Shown one piece after another: positions 54,136-63,358 of a DNA stretch of 64,000 bases (position 1 is the first letter of the stretch; every line of letters begins with the position of its first letter). The DNA comes from Escherichia coli (GTDB lineage Bacteria; Pseudomonadota; Gammaproteobacteria; Enterobacterales; Enterobacteriaceae). Below the pieces are notes generated by a model. That model was not told the DNA's origin, did not search any database, and saw only the letters and a program-made list of their open reading frames with translations. A program made the position numbers and the translations under genes. The stretch spans positions 496,001-560,000 of the forward strand of contig CP089930.1 of the NCBI GenBank assembly GCA_021307345.1. The letters run 5' to 3'.

Positions 54136-54777
54136 TTGTATCAGGATAAAATTCTTGTCCGCCAGCTCGGTCTTCAGCCTTACGAGCCAATCTCCCAGGC
54201 TATGCATGAATTCACCGATACCCGCGATGAAAGTACCCTTGATGAGATCTGGCTGGTCGAGCACTATCCGGTATTCACGCAGGGACAAGCAGGAAAAGCG
54301 GAGCATATTTTAATGCCGGGTGATATTCCGGTGATCCAGAGCGACCGTGGCGGTCAGGTGACTTATCACGGCCCAGGTCAGCAGGTAATGTACGTTTTGT
54401 TTAATCTTAAACGCCGCAAACTGGGTGTGCGTGAGCTGGTGACCTTACTCGAACAAACGGTTGTAAATACCCTGGCTGAACTGGATATTGATGCACATCC
54501 TCGTGCAGATGCTCCGGGTGTCTATGTCGGGGAAAAGAAAATTTGCTCGCTCGGCTTACGTATTCGTCGCGGTTGTTCATTCCACGGCCTGGCATTAAAC
54601 GTCAATATGGATCTTTCGCCATTTTTACGCATTAACCCTTGTGGGTATGCGGGAATGGAAATGGCTAAAATATCGCAATGGAGACCTGATGCAACAACCG
54701 ACAATGTTGCGCCACGCTTGCTGAGAAATATTTTAGCCCTGCTAAATAATCCTGCCGTAGAATATATATCTGCTTAA
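54136..54777 (+). CDS. lipB: Octanoyl-[ACP]:protein N-octanoyltransferase LipB
   Basis: Transfers octanoate from acyl carrier protein to lipoyl domains, the first step of lipoate synthesis. The 213 residues start at TTG. The [12 protein letters not shown] motif, the catalytic Lys in EKKICSLG and the catalytic Cys169 in [10 protein letters not shown] are present. LipA, the next enzyme, lies 410 bases on; in K-12 ybeF lies between them, here it is absent. Confidence 0.97.
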   Translation: MYQDKILVRQLGLQPYEPISQAMHEFTDTRDESTLDEIWLVEHYPVFTQGQAGKAEHILMPGDIPVIQSDRGGQVTYHGPGQQVMYVLFNLKRRKLGVRELVTLLEQTVVNTLAELDIDAHPRADAPGVYVGEKKICSLGLRIRRGCSFHGLALNVNMDLSPFLRINPCGYAGMEMAKISQWRPDATTDNVAPRLLRNILALLNNPAVEYISA

Positions 54778-55187
54778 CGACGCTCATAAATGACCCAACT
54801 TGTACTGGGTCATTACTCATGCCCACATTTATGTCCTCTTTAACCGTTGCAGGCCTCTGGAGAAATAGCTCTTTTCAGCATTAAATGAGGGGCAAATGGA
54901 TTTTGCTGTCTATTACAACACATTCATCCAGCGTGCTCAGACTTCATGAGTGATTGATGTTACCGACAACGTCATTTGAAAAAATTATTGTTACAGCCAG
55001 ATCACAGAGATAAACGACAAAATGGCACAAACCAACAACAATTTTACATTTTCGCGACCGCTTTGGCTGCTTTCTGGACCGTTTCAATGATATACTGCCA
55101 GTCGTTAATTCAAAAATAGTTGATAATTACAACAATCTATTGAGTTGAACGCTTTCCTTCGTAATTCGCAACTGGAACACGCACGCT
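54778..55187. other. lipB-lipA interval lacking ybeF
   Basis: A hairpin (AATGACCCA and TGGGTCATT, 54789-54814) follows lipB and may end its transcript. The remaining approximately 370 bases hold no recognisable gene. In K-12 the LysR-type regulator gene ybeF (about 0.95 kb) is here; I see no remnant of it. The lipA promoter is probably near 55087 (TGATATACT extended -10). A 17-codon frame at 54896-54949 has a GAGGGG site before its ATG but no other support. Confidence 0.6.
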
Positions 55188-56153
55188 ATGAGTAAACCCA
55201 TTGTGATGGAACGCGGTGTAAAATACCGCGATGCCGATAAGATGGCCCTTATCCCGGTTAAAAACGTGGCAACAGAGCGCGAAGCCCTGCTGCGCAAGCC
55301 GGAATGGATGAAAATCAAGCTTCCTGCAGACTCTACACGTATCCAGGGCATCAAAGCCGCAATGCGCAAAAATGGCCTGCATTCTGTCTGCGAGGAAGCC
55401 TCCTGCCCTAACCTGGCAGAATGCTTCAACCACGGTACAGCAACGTTTATGATCCTCGGCGCTATTTGTACCCGCCGTTGTCCGTTCTGTGACGTTGCCC
55501 ACGGTCGCCCGGTAGCTCCGGATGCCAATGAGCCGGTGAAACTGGCGCAGACCATTGCCGATATGGCACTGCGTTATGTGGTTATCACCTCCGTTGACCG
55601 TGACGACCTGCGCGATGGCGGTGCCCAGCACTTTGCGGATTGCATTACTGCCATTCGGGAAAAAAGCCCGGAAATCAAAATTGAAACTCTGGTGCCGGAT
55701 TTCCGTGGTCGTATGGATCGCGCGCTGGATATTCTGACCGCCACGCCGCCAGACGTGTTCAACCACAACCTGGAAAACGTGCCGCGTATTTACCGTCAGG
55801 TACGCCCGGGCGCGGATTACAACTGGTCGCTGAAACTTTTAGAACGCTTTAAAGAAGCGCATCCGGAAATCCCGACCAAATCGGGTTTAATGGTGGGTCT
55901 GGGCGAAACCAATGAAGAAATTATTGAAGTGATGCGAGATCTGCGTCGTCATGGTGTGACCATGTTAACGCTGGGGCAATATTTGCAGCCAAGCCGCCAT
56001 CACCTGCCAGTTCAACGTTACGTTAGCCCGGATGAGTTCGACGAAATGAAAGCCGAGGCACTGGCGATGGGCTTTACCCATGCTGCATGTGGTCCGTTTG
56101 TCCGTTCTTCCTACCACGCTGATTTGCAGGCGAAAGGGATGGAAGTTAAGTAA
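55188..56153 (+). CDS. lipA: Lipoyl synthase LipA
   Basis: Radical SAM enzyme that inserts two sulfurs into protein-bound octanoate. The 321 residues carry the auxiliary-cluster cysteines [12 protein letters not shown] and the radical SAM motif CTRRCPFC, with the C-terminal RSSYHAD serine that ligates the auxiliary cluster. A strong terminator follows. Confidence 0.98.
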   Translation: MSKPIVMERGVKYRDADKMALIPVKNVATEREALLRKPEWMKIKLPADSTRIQGIKAAMRKNGLHSVCEEASCPNLAECFNHGTATFMILGAICTRRCPFCDVAHGRPVAPDANEPVKLAQTIADMALRYVVITSVDRDDLRDGGAQHFADCITAIREKSPEIKIETLVPDFRGRMDRALDILTATPPDVFNHNLENVPRIYRQVRPGADYNWSLKLLERFKEAHPEIPTKSGLMVGLGETNEEIIEVMRDLRRHGVTMLTLGQYLQPSRHHLPVQRYVSPDEFDEMKAEALAMGFTHAACGPFVRSSYHADLQAKGMEVK

Positions 56154-56184
56154 TCCCGTAATAATTACTTACATCTGTCTGATA

Positions 56185-56213
56185 AAAACCCGCTATCTGA
56201 AGCGGGTTTTTTT
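56185..56213 (+). terminator. Terminator of lipA
   Basis: Perfect 10-base stem AAAACCCGCT and AGCGGGTTTT with a 6-base loop and a T run, 31 bases after lipA. Confidence 0.9.
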
Positions 56214-56251
56214 ATCGAACAAGATATAGAGGGAGCGTCCTGCTCGCCACG

Positions 56252-56455
56252 TCACTCTTTATGAGAGAGCTTTTCAGCCTGAAGATCAACGTCTGCGCCT
56301 TTCTTCGCCGCAGCATCGTCATCATTCATCGCTTTCTTGAATCCTTTGATAGCCGCTCCAAGGTCTCCGCCCAGCGTACGTAACTTCTTAGTCCCAAACA
56401 GCAGAACGACCAGTGCCGCAACGACCAGCAGTTTGGTAATACTAATCTCACCCAT
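56252..56455 (-). CDS. tatE: Twin-arginine translocase subunit TatE
   Basis: TatA paralogue that joins the Tat translocon and supports export of folded, often cofactor-bearing proteins. The 67-residue protein has one N-terminal membrane helix (about 7-22), the [14 protein letters not shown] hinge and amphipathic helix, and an acidic tail. It is encoded alone, far from tatABC, convergent with lipA. Confidence 0.97.
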   Translation of the reverse strand: MGEISITKLLVVAALVVLLFGTKKLRTLGGDLGAAIKGFKKAMNDDDAAAKKGADVDLQAEKLSHKE

Positions 56456-56583
56456 AGATACCTTCTTGACATAAAACCGGCAACAGAACGCGCCTTAAAA
56501 ACCAGAGAATATTAACGGTCATTCGACGCGCGCACACAATAGCAATCTGTAACAAGGTGAATCAAGCGCCGAATAAAAAAACA

Positions 56584-57372
56584 TCATAATAATTGCGGTG
56601 GCGCAAACCGTCGGTTGTTTAAGACGGGGAGTTGTGCACGTACCTGACGCACGCGTTCAGGTGTCACTTCCGCCATGATTAAGGCCGGCATTTCTGCCGC
56701 CGCCGCAATGGTGACGCCAAAGGGATCGATAATCCGGCTTTGCCCGATATTTTTGTTCCCGCACTCCCCTGCCGCCACCATATAACAGGTGGTATCCAGA
56801 GCACGAGCAGCAAGCAACGTTGACCAGTGGTGCTCTTTGAGCGGTCCGCGAACCCAGGCTGCCGGAAGAACCAGGATTTCTGCTCCCTGTATAGCCTGTG
56901 CCAGCGCCAGCTCCGGAAAGCGTAAGTCATAGCAGGTCATAAGACCGACCTTCATGCCTTCGACCTCCAGTAACTGGGCTATTTCATTACCTGCATCAAC
57001 ATGACGCGACTCCTGAATGGAAAACGCATCATAAAGATGCAATTTGGCATAACGAGCGACAATTTTTCCTGCCTGAAGAGCCACCAGCATATTCCATGCT
57101 CGCCCCGGCGTAGAGGGAACATGAATCGTCAGAATCGTCGTCATCATGTTACGTTTACTTTCCCGCAATAAACGCCCGATAAATTGGCCTTCCAGCAGCT
57201 GCGCTGATTTAACAGATAGATCCGGATCATGATCGTCCCGCGCCAGCAAGGCTTCCGGCAGGACAAACAACGAGGCGTCGTTTTCCGCCGCCTGCGCCAT
57301 CAACGAGGCGCAAATTTCAGCGTTCTTTTCCCACACGGATGTAACAGCAAATTGTCCTGCGGCAACCAGCAT
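56584..57372 (-). CDS. ybeM: Deaminated glutathione amidase YbeM (nitrilase family), intact
   Basis: Nitrilase-family hydrolase that repairs deaminated glutathione, a by-product of transaminases. The 262 residues have the full Glu-Lys-Cys triad: PEAL (Glu near 41), KLHLYD (Lys near 110) and TCYDLRF (Cys near 146). In K-12 MG1655 the gene is annotated as disrupted; this copy is uninterrupted. The ATG at 57372 gives the family length; the frame is open to 57435. It is divergent from crcB. Confidence 0.93.
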   Translation of the reverse strand: MLVAAGQFAVTSVWEKNAEICASLMAQAAENDASLFVLPEALLARDDHDPDLSVKSAQLLEGQFIGRLLRESKRNMMTTILTIHVPSTPGRAWNMLVALQAGKIVARYAKLHLYDAFSIQESRHVDAGNEIAQLLEVEGMKVGLMTCYDLRFPELALAQAIQGAEILVLPAAWVRGPLKEHHWSTLLAARALDTTCYMVAAGECGNKNIGQSRIIDPFGVTIAAAAEMPALIMAEVTPERVRQVRAQLPVLNNRRFAPPQLL

Positions 57373-57464
57373 TACCACCTCCTGCCAAAGTCGTAAAATT
57401 CGCCAACGATGATTATTCGGCGTTACACTTATCACTCATACAAATCAAATAGCAGGATTTTGCA

Positions 57465-57848
57465 GTGTTACAACTCCTTTTAGCAGTTTTTATTGGCGGT
57501 GGTACGGGAAGCGTGGCGAGATGGCTGTTAAGTATGCGATTTAACCCGCTGCATCAGGCGATTCCTTTGGGAACATTGGCAGCAAACCTGATCGGCGCAT
57601 TCATCATAGGTATGGGATTTGCCTGGTTCAGTCGGATGACAAACATTGATCCAGTGTGGAAAGTGTTAATCACCACCGGATTTTGTGGCGGGTTGACAAC
57701 CTTCTCAACATTTTCAGCAGAAGTGGTGTTTTTGTTGCAGGAAGGGCGTTTTGGTTGGGCATTACTGAACGTCTTCGTAAACCTGTTAGGTTCTTTTGCC
57801 ATGACTGCACTGGCTTTCTGGTTGTTTTCAGCATCAACCGCACACTAA
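57465..57848 (+). CDS. crcB: Fluoride channel CrcB (Fluc)
   Basis: Dual-topology fluoride channel that exports toxic fluoride. The 127 residues form four membrane helices, with the [11 protein letters not shown]-terminal loop and the conserved [17 protein letters not shown] pore motif, whose Phe and Thr residues line the ion path. Translation starts at GTG. The gene converges with cspE and shares its terminator. I saw no clear fluoride riboswitch upstream. Confidence 0.97.
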
Positions 57849-57857
57849 AGACCAAAA

Positions 57858-57882
57858 AAAACCCGCTGATTAAGCGGGTTTT
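57858..57882. terminator. Bidirectional terminator between crcB and cspE
   Basis: Stem AAAACCCGCT and AGCGGGTTTT with a short loop; the A run before it gives a strong T run on the minus strand (cspE), while TTTT on the plus strand serves crcB. Confidence 0.88.
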
Positions 57883-57901
57883 GAATTCTTGCTGACGTAT
57901 C

Positions 57902-58111
57902 TTACAGAGCGATTACGTTTGCAGCAGAAGGGCCTTTGGCACCGTTAGTGATTTCGAACTCTACGCGCTGACCTTCAGCAAGAGTTTTAAAACCATTAGT
58001 CTGGATTGCAGAGAAGTGTACGAACACATCTTTGCTGCCGTCTTCCGGAGTAATGAAACCGAATCCTTTGGACTCATTAAACCACTTAACGTTACCTTTA
58101 ATCTTAGACAT
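57902..58111 (-). CDS. cspE: Cold-shock family RNA chaperone CspE
   Basis: Single-domain RNA-binding protein that melts RNA hairpins and acts as a transcription antiterminator; made at all temperatures. It is 69 residues with RNP1 KGFGFI and RNP2 VFVHF. The ATG at 58111 is the family start; the upstream frame to 58195 is leader. The adjacent pagP gene, on the same strand upstream, is decayed. Confidence 0.98.
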
Positions 58112-58285
58112 CAAAATTACCTTTACATGAAAAATAGACACAAATGCTGTGTCGGTTACCAGTACACCAATTGTGGTACGCTTTGTCCAGTGCAACTTTG
58201 CTAAAAAGTGATAAAAGTCGCGTTATTTTTGGTGATACTTGCCTTACGCTATGATTTTTAAGGGTTTTGTAAAAGCATAACTTGT

Positions 58286-58679
58286 CTAAAACTGAAACCG
58301 CATCCAGGCAAAGTAAACATTGCCATTGTTGTAGGTGCCAGGAATATAGGTCATCTGAAAAGTAGCCAGCTCATAGCCCACACAAACCAATGGCAGTACA
58401 CCGGGACAGGTATGTCGTTCCCGTTATCACGCGTCGTTACGTACAAACCGTACCCGTTACTTTTCTCATCCCAACGCAACTGACCCAAACCGCTGCCCCA
58501 CGATTTTTCGTTATAGCGATCGTTTTTTCTTTGTTATAAGCGAAAAGTGAATGCCAGGTTTTACCGAGATTCTATCTAAATGTAGTAATCCATAGATCCG
58601 TACCAGCAGAAACTTAGTCAACACGGATTCGCTCAATAAAAACAAGGGGAATTACGGCAATACATTTACTTGCGCCCAT
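58286..58679 (-). pseudogene. pagP: Decayed lipid A palmitoyltransferase gene pagP
   Basis: Reading the minus strand from an ATG at 58679 gives segments that align with PagP: SKCIAVIPLVFIE (signal peptide region), then [31 protein letters not shown], and near the end [20 protein letters not shown] with the terminal F-Q-F and stop at 58286. In-frame stops occur at codons 22 and 36, at least two frameshifts are needed, and internal segments are missing, including the part that holds the catalytic Asp-Ser pair. Total length is 394 bases against about 561 for a working gene. It cannot make an active enzyme. Confidence 0.92.
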
Positions 58680-59147
58680 TAGTGGCCATAAAATATTTAT
58701 CAGAAATCCACTGTCAGCATAGCTAAACTAAAATAAACAAACCTTAATTACTTCAACCTAAAGAACAAACTTAATATTTAATAGCGTTATACAAGAAAAT
58801 ATCATCAAATTATTCCGGAGACTTAAGTTGTATTTTTCTTTCATATAGCTGCTTAATCACAAAATTCATCCCAGCACGGTTCGCAATCTACAACAGAAAA
58901 AAACCTTATTTTTTAACCAGATGAAATAATAAGTCAGCAGATAAACATCTCCTACACTCTCATCACGCGTATACAGAAAATCATTTTTTAAGTAAGAAAA
59001 GGTTCTCCCATCAAGCGATTAACAAAACTGCATCAATTACTTATCAATTAGCATACATAATCACATTGATAAATACCGGTCATAAAAACGCATTTTGTTA
59101 TTCAGGTATAAAAAACAAAAACATCAATGTATTAATGGTAGCTTTTC
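58680..59147. other. AT-rich region between pagP remnant and dcuC
   Basis: About 470 AT-rich bases with no gene I can support. Two TAAAC half-sites at 58724 and 58734 (GTTTA on the minus strand) lie upstream of the pagP remnant and look like a degenerate PhoP box. The rest is probably dcuC upstream control sequence. Confidence 0.5.
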
Positions 59148-59161
59148 TTGATTTTAATCAG
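59148..59161 (+). promoter_or_regulatory. FNR site upstream of dcuC
   Basis: TTGATTTTAATCAG matches the FNR consensus TTGAT-N4-ATCAA at nine of ten defined positions. A TATTTT hexamer at 59186 places the site close to -41.5 from a start near 59197, the class II activator position. dcuC is known to be FNR-activated. Confidence 0.75.
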
Positions 59162-59248
59162 CATTCGCCACCCATTTATTCGGCATATTTTTTCTTTAGT
59201 CTTAGGAATTTGTTATTATTTATCTTGGAGTCTGGAACAGGAAAAATT

Positions 59249-60634
59249 ATGCTGACATTCATTGAGCTCCTTATTGGAGTTATGGTTATTGTGGGTGTAG
59301 CTCGCTACATCATTAAAGGGTACTCCGCCACCGGGGTATTATTTGCAGGTGGTCTGTTATTGCTGATTATCAGTGCCATTATGGGGCACAAAGTTTTACC
59401 TGCCAGCCAGACTTCAACGGGCTATAGTGCCACGGATATCGTTGAATACATTAAAATATTGCTGATGAGTCGCGGTGGCGACCTTGGCATGATGATCATG
59501 ATGCTGTGTGGTTTTGCCGCTTATATGACCCATATCGGCGCGAACGATATGGTCGTCAAGCTGGCGTCAAAACCGCTGCAGTACATAAACTCCCCTTACC
59601 TGCTGATGATTGCCGCCTATTTTGTTGCCTGCCTGATGTCACTGGCAGTTTCCTCCGCAACGGGCCTGGGCGTTTTACTGATGGCAACGTTGTTCCCGGT
59701 CATGGTGAACGTGGGTATTAGTCGCGGCGCGGCTGCTGCCATTTGCGCCTCACCGGCGGCAATTATTCTCGCACCAACTTCTGGTGATGTGGTGCTGGCG
59801 GCGCAGGCTTCCGAAATGCCGTTAATTGACTTCGCCTTCAAAACGACGCTGCCTATCTCAATTGCCGCAATTATCGGCATGGCGATAGCCCATTTTTTCT
59901 GGCAGCGTTATCTGGATAAAAAAGAGCACATCTCTCATGAAATGTTAGATGTCAGCGAAATCACTACCACCGCCCCCGCGTTTTACGCCATTCTGCCGTT
60001 CACACCGATCATTGGCGTGCTATTTTTTGACGGCAAATGGGGTCCGCAATTGCACATCATCACCATTCTGGTGATATGTATGCTGATTGCCTCCGTTCTG
60101 GAATTTATTCGCAGCTTTAATACACAAAAAGTCTTTTCTGGCCTCGAAGTGGCTTATCGCGGCATGGCTGATGCCTTCGCTAACGTGGTAATGCTATTAG
60201 TTGCTGCGGGGGTATTTGCCCAGGGACTTAGCACCATCGGTTTTATCCAGAGCCTGATCTCAATCGCTACCTCGTTTGGTTCAGCGAGCATTATCCTCAT
60301 GCTGGTGTTGGTTATCCTGACGATGCTGGCGGCGGTGACTACGGGTTCCGGCAATGCGCCATTCTATGCATTTGTTGAGATGATCCCGAAACTGGCGCAC
60401 TCTTCAGGCATTAACCCGGCATACCTGACTATTCCAATGCTACAGGCGTCAAACCTGGGTCGCACGATTTCGCCTGTCTCTGGCGTTGTGGTTGCGGTTG
60501 CCGGGATGGCAAAAATTTCGCCTTTTGAAGTGGTTAAACGCACCTCGGTGCCGGTGCTTGTTGGGCTGGTGATTGTCATCGTGGCTACAGAGTTGATTGT
60601 ACCCGGAACAGCCGCCGCAGTTACAGGTAAATAA
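59249..60634 (+). CDS. dcuC: Anaerobic C4-dicarboxylate transporter DcuC
   Basis: Inner-membrane carrier used mainly for succinate efflux during anaerobic fermentation. The 461 residues form about twelve or more hydrophobic helices with the DcuC-family TTGSGNAPFYAF and SNLGRTISPVSG re-entrant motifs. The ATG at 59249 follows AGGAAAAATT and gives the family start MLTFIELL; the longer frame from 59066 would translate through the FNR site and promoter. Confidence 0.97.
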   Translation: MLTFIELLIGVMVIVGVARYIIKGYSATGVLFAGGLLLLIISAIMGHKVLPASQTSTGYSATDIVEYIKILLMSRGGDLGMMIMMLCGFAAYMTHIGANDMVVKLASKPLQYINSPYLLMIAAYFVACLMSLAVSSATGLGVLLMATLFPVMVNVGISRGAAAAICASPAAIILAPTSGDVVLAAQASEMPLIDFAFKTTLPISIAAIIGMAIAHFFWQRYLDKKEHISHEMLDVSEITTTAPAFYAILPFTPIIGVLFFDGKWGPQLHIITILVICMLIASVLEFIRSFNTQKVFSGLEVAYRGMADAFANVVMLLVAAGVFAQGLSTIGFIQSLISIATSFGSASIILMLVLVILTMLAAVTTGSGNAPFYAFVEMIPKLAHSSGINPAYLTIPMLQASNLGRTISPVSGVVVAVAGMAKISPFEVVKRTSVPVLVGLVIVIVATELIVPGTAAAVTGK

Positions 60635-60672
60635 TTCTCCTTGCCGGAGGTATGCTTCCTCCGGCACTCTCT

Positions 60673-61353
60673 TCAGCCACTGTGGTAAATGCGCTGCGGC
60701 CTGCCAACTTTACCGTGAACAATTTCAGCAATAACAAGATGGCGGCTGGCGCAATATTCAAGATAACGTCTGGCGGTAGTGCGACTGATGGTCAATGCCT
60801 GCGCTACCGTCTCCGCCGTATGTTGCACACCTGGCTCTTTGAAAAGTTTCCGCACTGCGTTAAGTGTCAACGCATCAATACCAGTCGGAAGATCGTCCTT
60901 CGGTTCGCCACGCGCATAAGCGTTAAACATCTCATCAATTTGCTTCTGACTGGCACTATCAATACTTTCCAGCATATGTTTACGCTGGCGAAAACGGGTC
61001 AATGTCTGTCCCAGACGCTCATAAGCAATTGGCTTGATCAGATAATCAAACACACCACAGCGTACTGCTTCAGATACCGTTTCCATATCGCTGGCAGCAG
61101 TAGTAAACACCACGTCACCGGGATAATGCGCCTGCACCAGTTCATGCAGTAAATTAATACCTCTACCGTCAGGGAGATAGTTATCCAGCAGGATAAGCCC
61201 CGGCTTAAAACGCTCGATCATCATTCGGGCCTGCGCCAGGTTTCCCGCCAGCAATATCTGACTGAATCCGGGAATATGACGAATATATTCCGCATGCATC
61301 TCTGCCAGCGGCGTTTCGTCCTCAACGATCAATAGAGTTAATGGAGCTGTCAT
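60673..61353 (-). CDS. dpiA: Response regulator DpiA (CitB)
   Basis: CitB-family response regulator that activates the citrate fermentation genes and, when overproduced, binds A/T-rich replication origins and triggers SOS. It has 226 residues, with receiver Asp57 in LILLDNYLPDG and a C-terminal helix-turn-helix (TAETVAQALTISRTTARRYLEY). It overlaps dpiB by 32 bases and converges with dcuC. Confidence 0.97.
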   Translation of the reverse strand: MTAPLTLLIVEDETPLAEMHAEYIRHIPGFSQILLAGNLAQARMMIERFKPGLILLDNYLPDGRGINLLHELVQAHYPGDVVFTTAASDMETVSEAVRCGVFDYLIKPIAYERLGQTLTRFRQRKHMLESIDSASQKQIDEMFNAYARGEPKDDLPTGIDALTLNAVRKLFKEPGVQHTAETVAQALTISRTTARRYLEYCASRHLVIAEIVHGKVGRPQRIYHSG

Positions 61354-62980
61354 TAGGTTTCACTTTCGGAATATAGATTGAAAATAAAGTACCGCAGGGG
61401 TCATTCTCTTCAAGAGTGATAACTCCACCGCAGCGCGTTACATAGCTGGCAATAAGATACAACCCAATGCCATGCTCACCGGGTTCATCAGCACGCGTAC
61501 TGACGCCCTGCTCAAATATTTTGTCGCGCAGAGCCTCTGGGACACCGCAACCCTGATCGGCGACTTCTATCACCACATCATCGCCTTCATCACTCAAATA
61601 TAACTCGACTATCTTATTCCCTTCATCGCTGCGCAAACTGGCTTCGAAAGCGTTATCGAGTAAGTTGCCCACAATCGCCGCAAACTCAGTGCTGTCCAGC
61701 CCTGGCGGCAGTTGAGAAAGCTGGCTGCCGGGGACGATTGTCATTTTTAGCCCCAGTTCGCGGGCGCGCTGTACTTTACCAAACAACAGCCCCGCCACCT
61801 GGCGATCGGCAAAGGCTTCGCGCAGACTGTCAATAAGCTGTTGCTGAGCCTGGGACTCCCCCTGAACCATCGCCAGCACGCGATCATACTCTTTCATCTG
61901 CAACAGACCATTGAGCGTAGACATCCAATTGAGATGTTCATGACGCAATGTGCGCAGGCTTTCGACATATTGTTTAATTTGCGTCAGTTGTGCATTGAGG
62001 GTGGAAATTTCGTCTTTACTACGAAAGCTGATAATTGCCCCCAGTAAATCGTCACCAGAACGAATAGCCTCCCGATTAGCAATGACGCTCAGGCCGTTAA
62101 AATTTGTCACCACATCCTGGCGTTTTTCATCAATCTGCTCGGTGAAGAAATCGGCGGGTCTGACCACCTCTGCAATGGGTTTGCCCAGCCACTGCCGCCC
62201 AGGGGAACTCAGCCCCAGCATTTTTCTTGCGTTACGGTTGATGGCGGTTATGTCACCGTGCGGATCCACTGCAATCAGCCCTTCATAAACCGAACTAAAC
62301 AGCGCCTCTTGCTGACGAACAACCCGCGCAATTTGCTTCGGTTCCATCCCCATCATCTGGCGGCGGATATGTGCGGCTAAGAACCACGACAACAGCATCA
62401 GAATACCCAGCAGCACGACAAATACGCCGGCCATTGGTAATAAAAATTCGGCACGCCAGCTATCAATTTTACTGACAAGGTAACCCACCGACACCACGCC
62501 GATGACTTTGCCATCATCATCAAAGATCGGTGTTTTGGCACGCATCGCCATACCTATCGACCCTTTACCCGTGATGAAGTAGCTCTCCCCTTTCTCCAGC
62601 GCGCCGGGTTTGGTGAATTGCATAGGATAACCAATTTTCTCGGGATTAGGATGGTAAAGGCGGATCGAGTTGCGGTCACCTATCACCACATAGTCAAAAT
62701 CAGTATCTCTTTGTAATTTATCGGCAATGGTCGCCAGCCGTTTGTAATTACGCGCTTTAACCGCCGTGATGATGCTGTCATTGGAGGCAATAATTTTCGC
62801 CTGATTCATTGCCATATCGCGCACATGAAGCGTTAAATAGTCCTCAAAACTGGCCGTAAAATATTGCGCCAGTGCTGCGATGACAAATATTGAGAACACC
62901 AGAATCAGCAGGAAGATACGCAACGGAAATGCCAGTCGTTCGAAAAAAGCAAACTGTTTATTCTCATTAAACTGCAACAT
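61322..62980 (-). CDS. dpiB: Sensor histidine kinase DpiB (CitA)
   Basis: Membrane citrate sensor that phosphorylates DpiA. The 552 residues contain two membrane helices (about 20-43 and 175-200) flanking a periplasmic PAS/Cache citrate-binding domain, a cytoplasmic PAS domain (about 220-330), the phosphoacceptor His in LRHEHLNWMS and an HATPase domain with the N-box LLDNAFEAS and G-box GEHGIGLYLI. It is divergent from citC. Confidence 0.97.
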   Translation of the reverse strand: MLQFNENKQFAFFERLAFPLRIFLLILVFSIFVIAALAQYFTASFEDYLTLHVRDMAMNQAKIIASNDSIITAVKARNYKRLATIADKLQRDTDFDYVVIGDRNSIRLYHPNPEKIGYPMQFTKPGALEKGESYFITGKGSIGMAMRAKTPIFDDDGKVIGVVSVGYLVSKIDSWRAEFLLPMAGVFVVLLGILMLLSWFLAAHIRRQMMGMEPKQIARVVRQQEALFSSVYEGLIAVDPHGDITAINRNARKMLGLSSPGRQWLGKPIAEVVRPADFFTEQIDEKRQDVVTNFNGLSVIANREAIRSGDDLLGAIISFRSKDEISTLNAQLTQIKQYVESLRTLRHEHLNWMSTLNGLLQMKEYDRVLAMVQGESQAQQQLIDSLREAFADRQVAGLLFGKVQRARELGLKMTIVPGSQLSQLPPGLDSTEFAAIVGNLLDNAFEASLRSDEGNKIVELYLSDEGDDVVIEVADQGCGVPEALRDKIFEQGVSTRADEPGEHGIGLYLIASYVTRCGGVITLEENDPCGTLFSIYIPKVKPNDSSINSIDR

Positions 62981-63358
62981 TGTTTTCCTTGCGGGGTAAA
63001 CCCTGTCTTTTGGTGAATGTAATTAAAATGTTGAATCTCGATATATAAAAATCAAATATGATCGTGGCAAAATTCATTCATTAAATCAATTAAATAACTT
63101 AAAACCACGCACTAATCCGCAATTACATTAATTAAAAAACTTAAAACCATTAAATAAATAAAAAACCACTAACTCTATGTGAAATAAATCAAAATTTCAC
63201 GCCACAATACTCCTTAGGATGTATGGCAAAAGGAGAAACAGATATACCTCGCTCGCTGCCCTTTCTCCCAACTGAAAATAAAAGGTTATCAGTTTGCAAC
63301 ACTGACTAACATTCATTGCAAATTGATAACAACACATACCTTCAGGATATGACTTATT
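62981..63358. promoter_or_regulatory. dpiB-citC divergent control region
   Basis: About 380 very AT-rich bases with no gene. Two perfect 12-base direct repeats (AACTTAAAACCA at 63096 and 63138) lie 42 bases apart, and a shorter AAAACCAC copy is at 63162. These are candidate DpiA sites. A CRP-like TGTGAAATAAATCAAA is at 63178-63193, and an AGGATAT-type ribosome site precedes citC. Confidence 0.55.

Noticed and set aside
57373-57464. Fluoride riboswitch before crcB
   Set aside because: The gap between ybeM and crcB is short and shows no clear pseudoknot aptamer pattern.
59066-59248. 61-residue N-terminal extension of dcuC
   Set aside because: It would translate through the FNR site and promoter; the DcuC N-terminus is at 59249.
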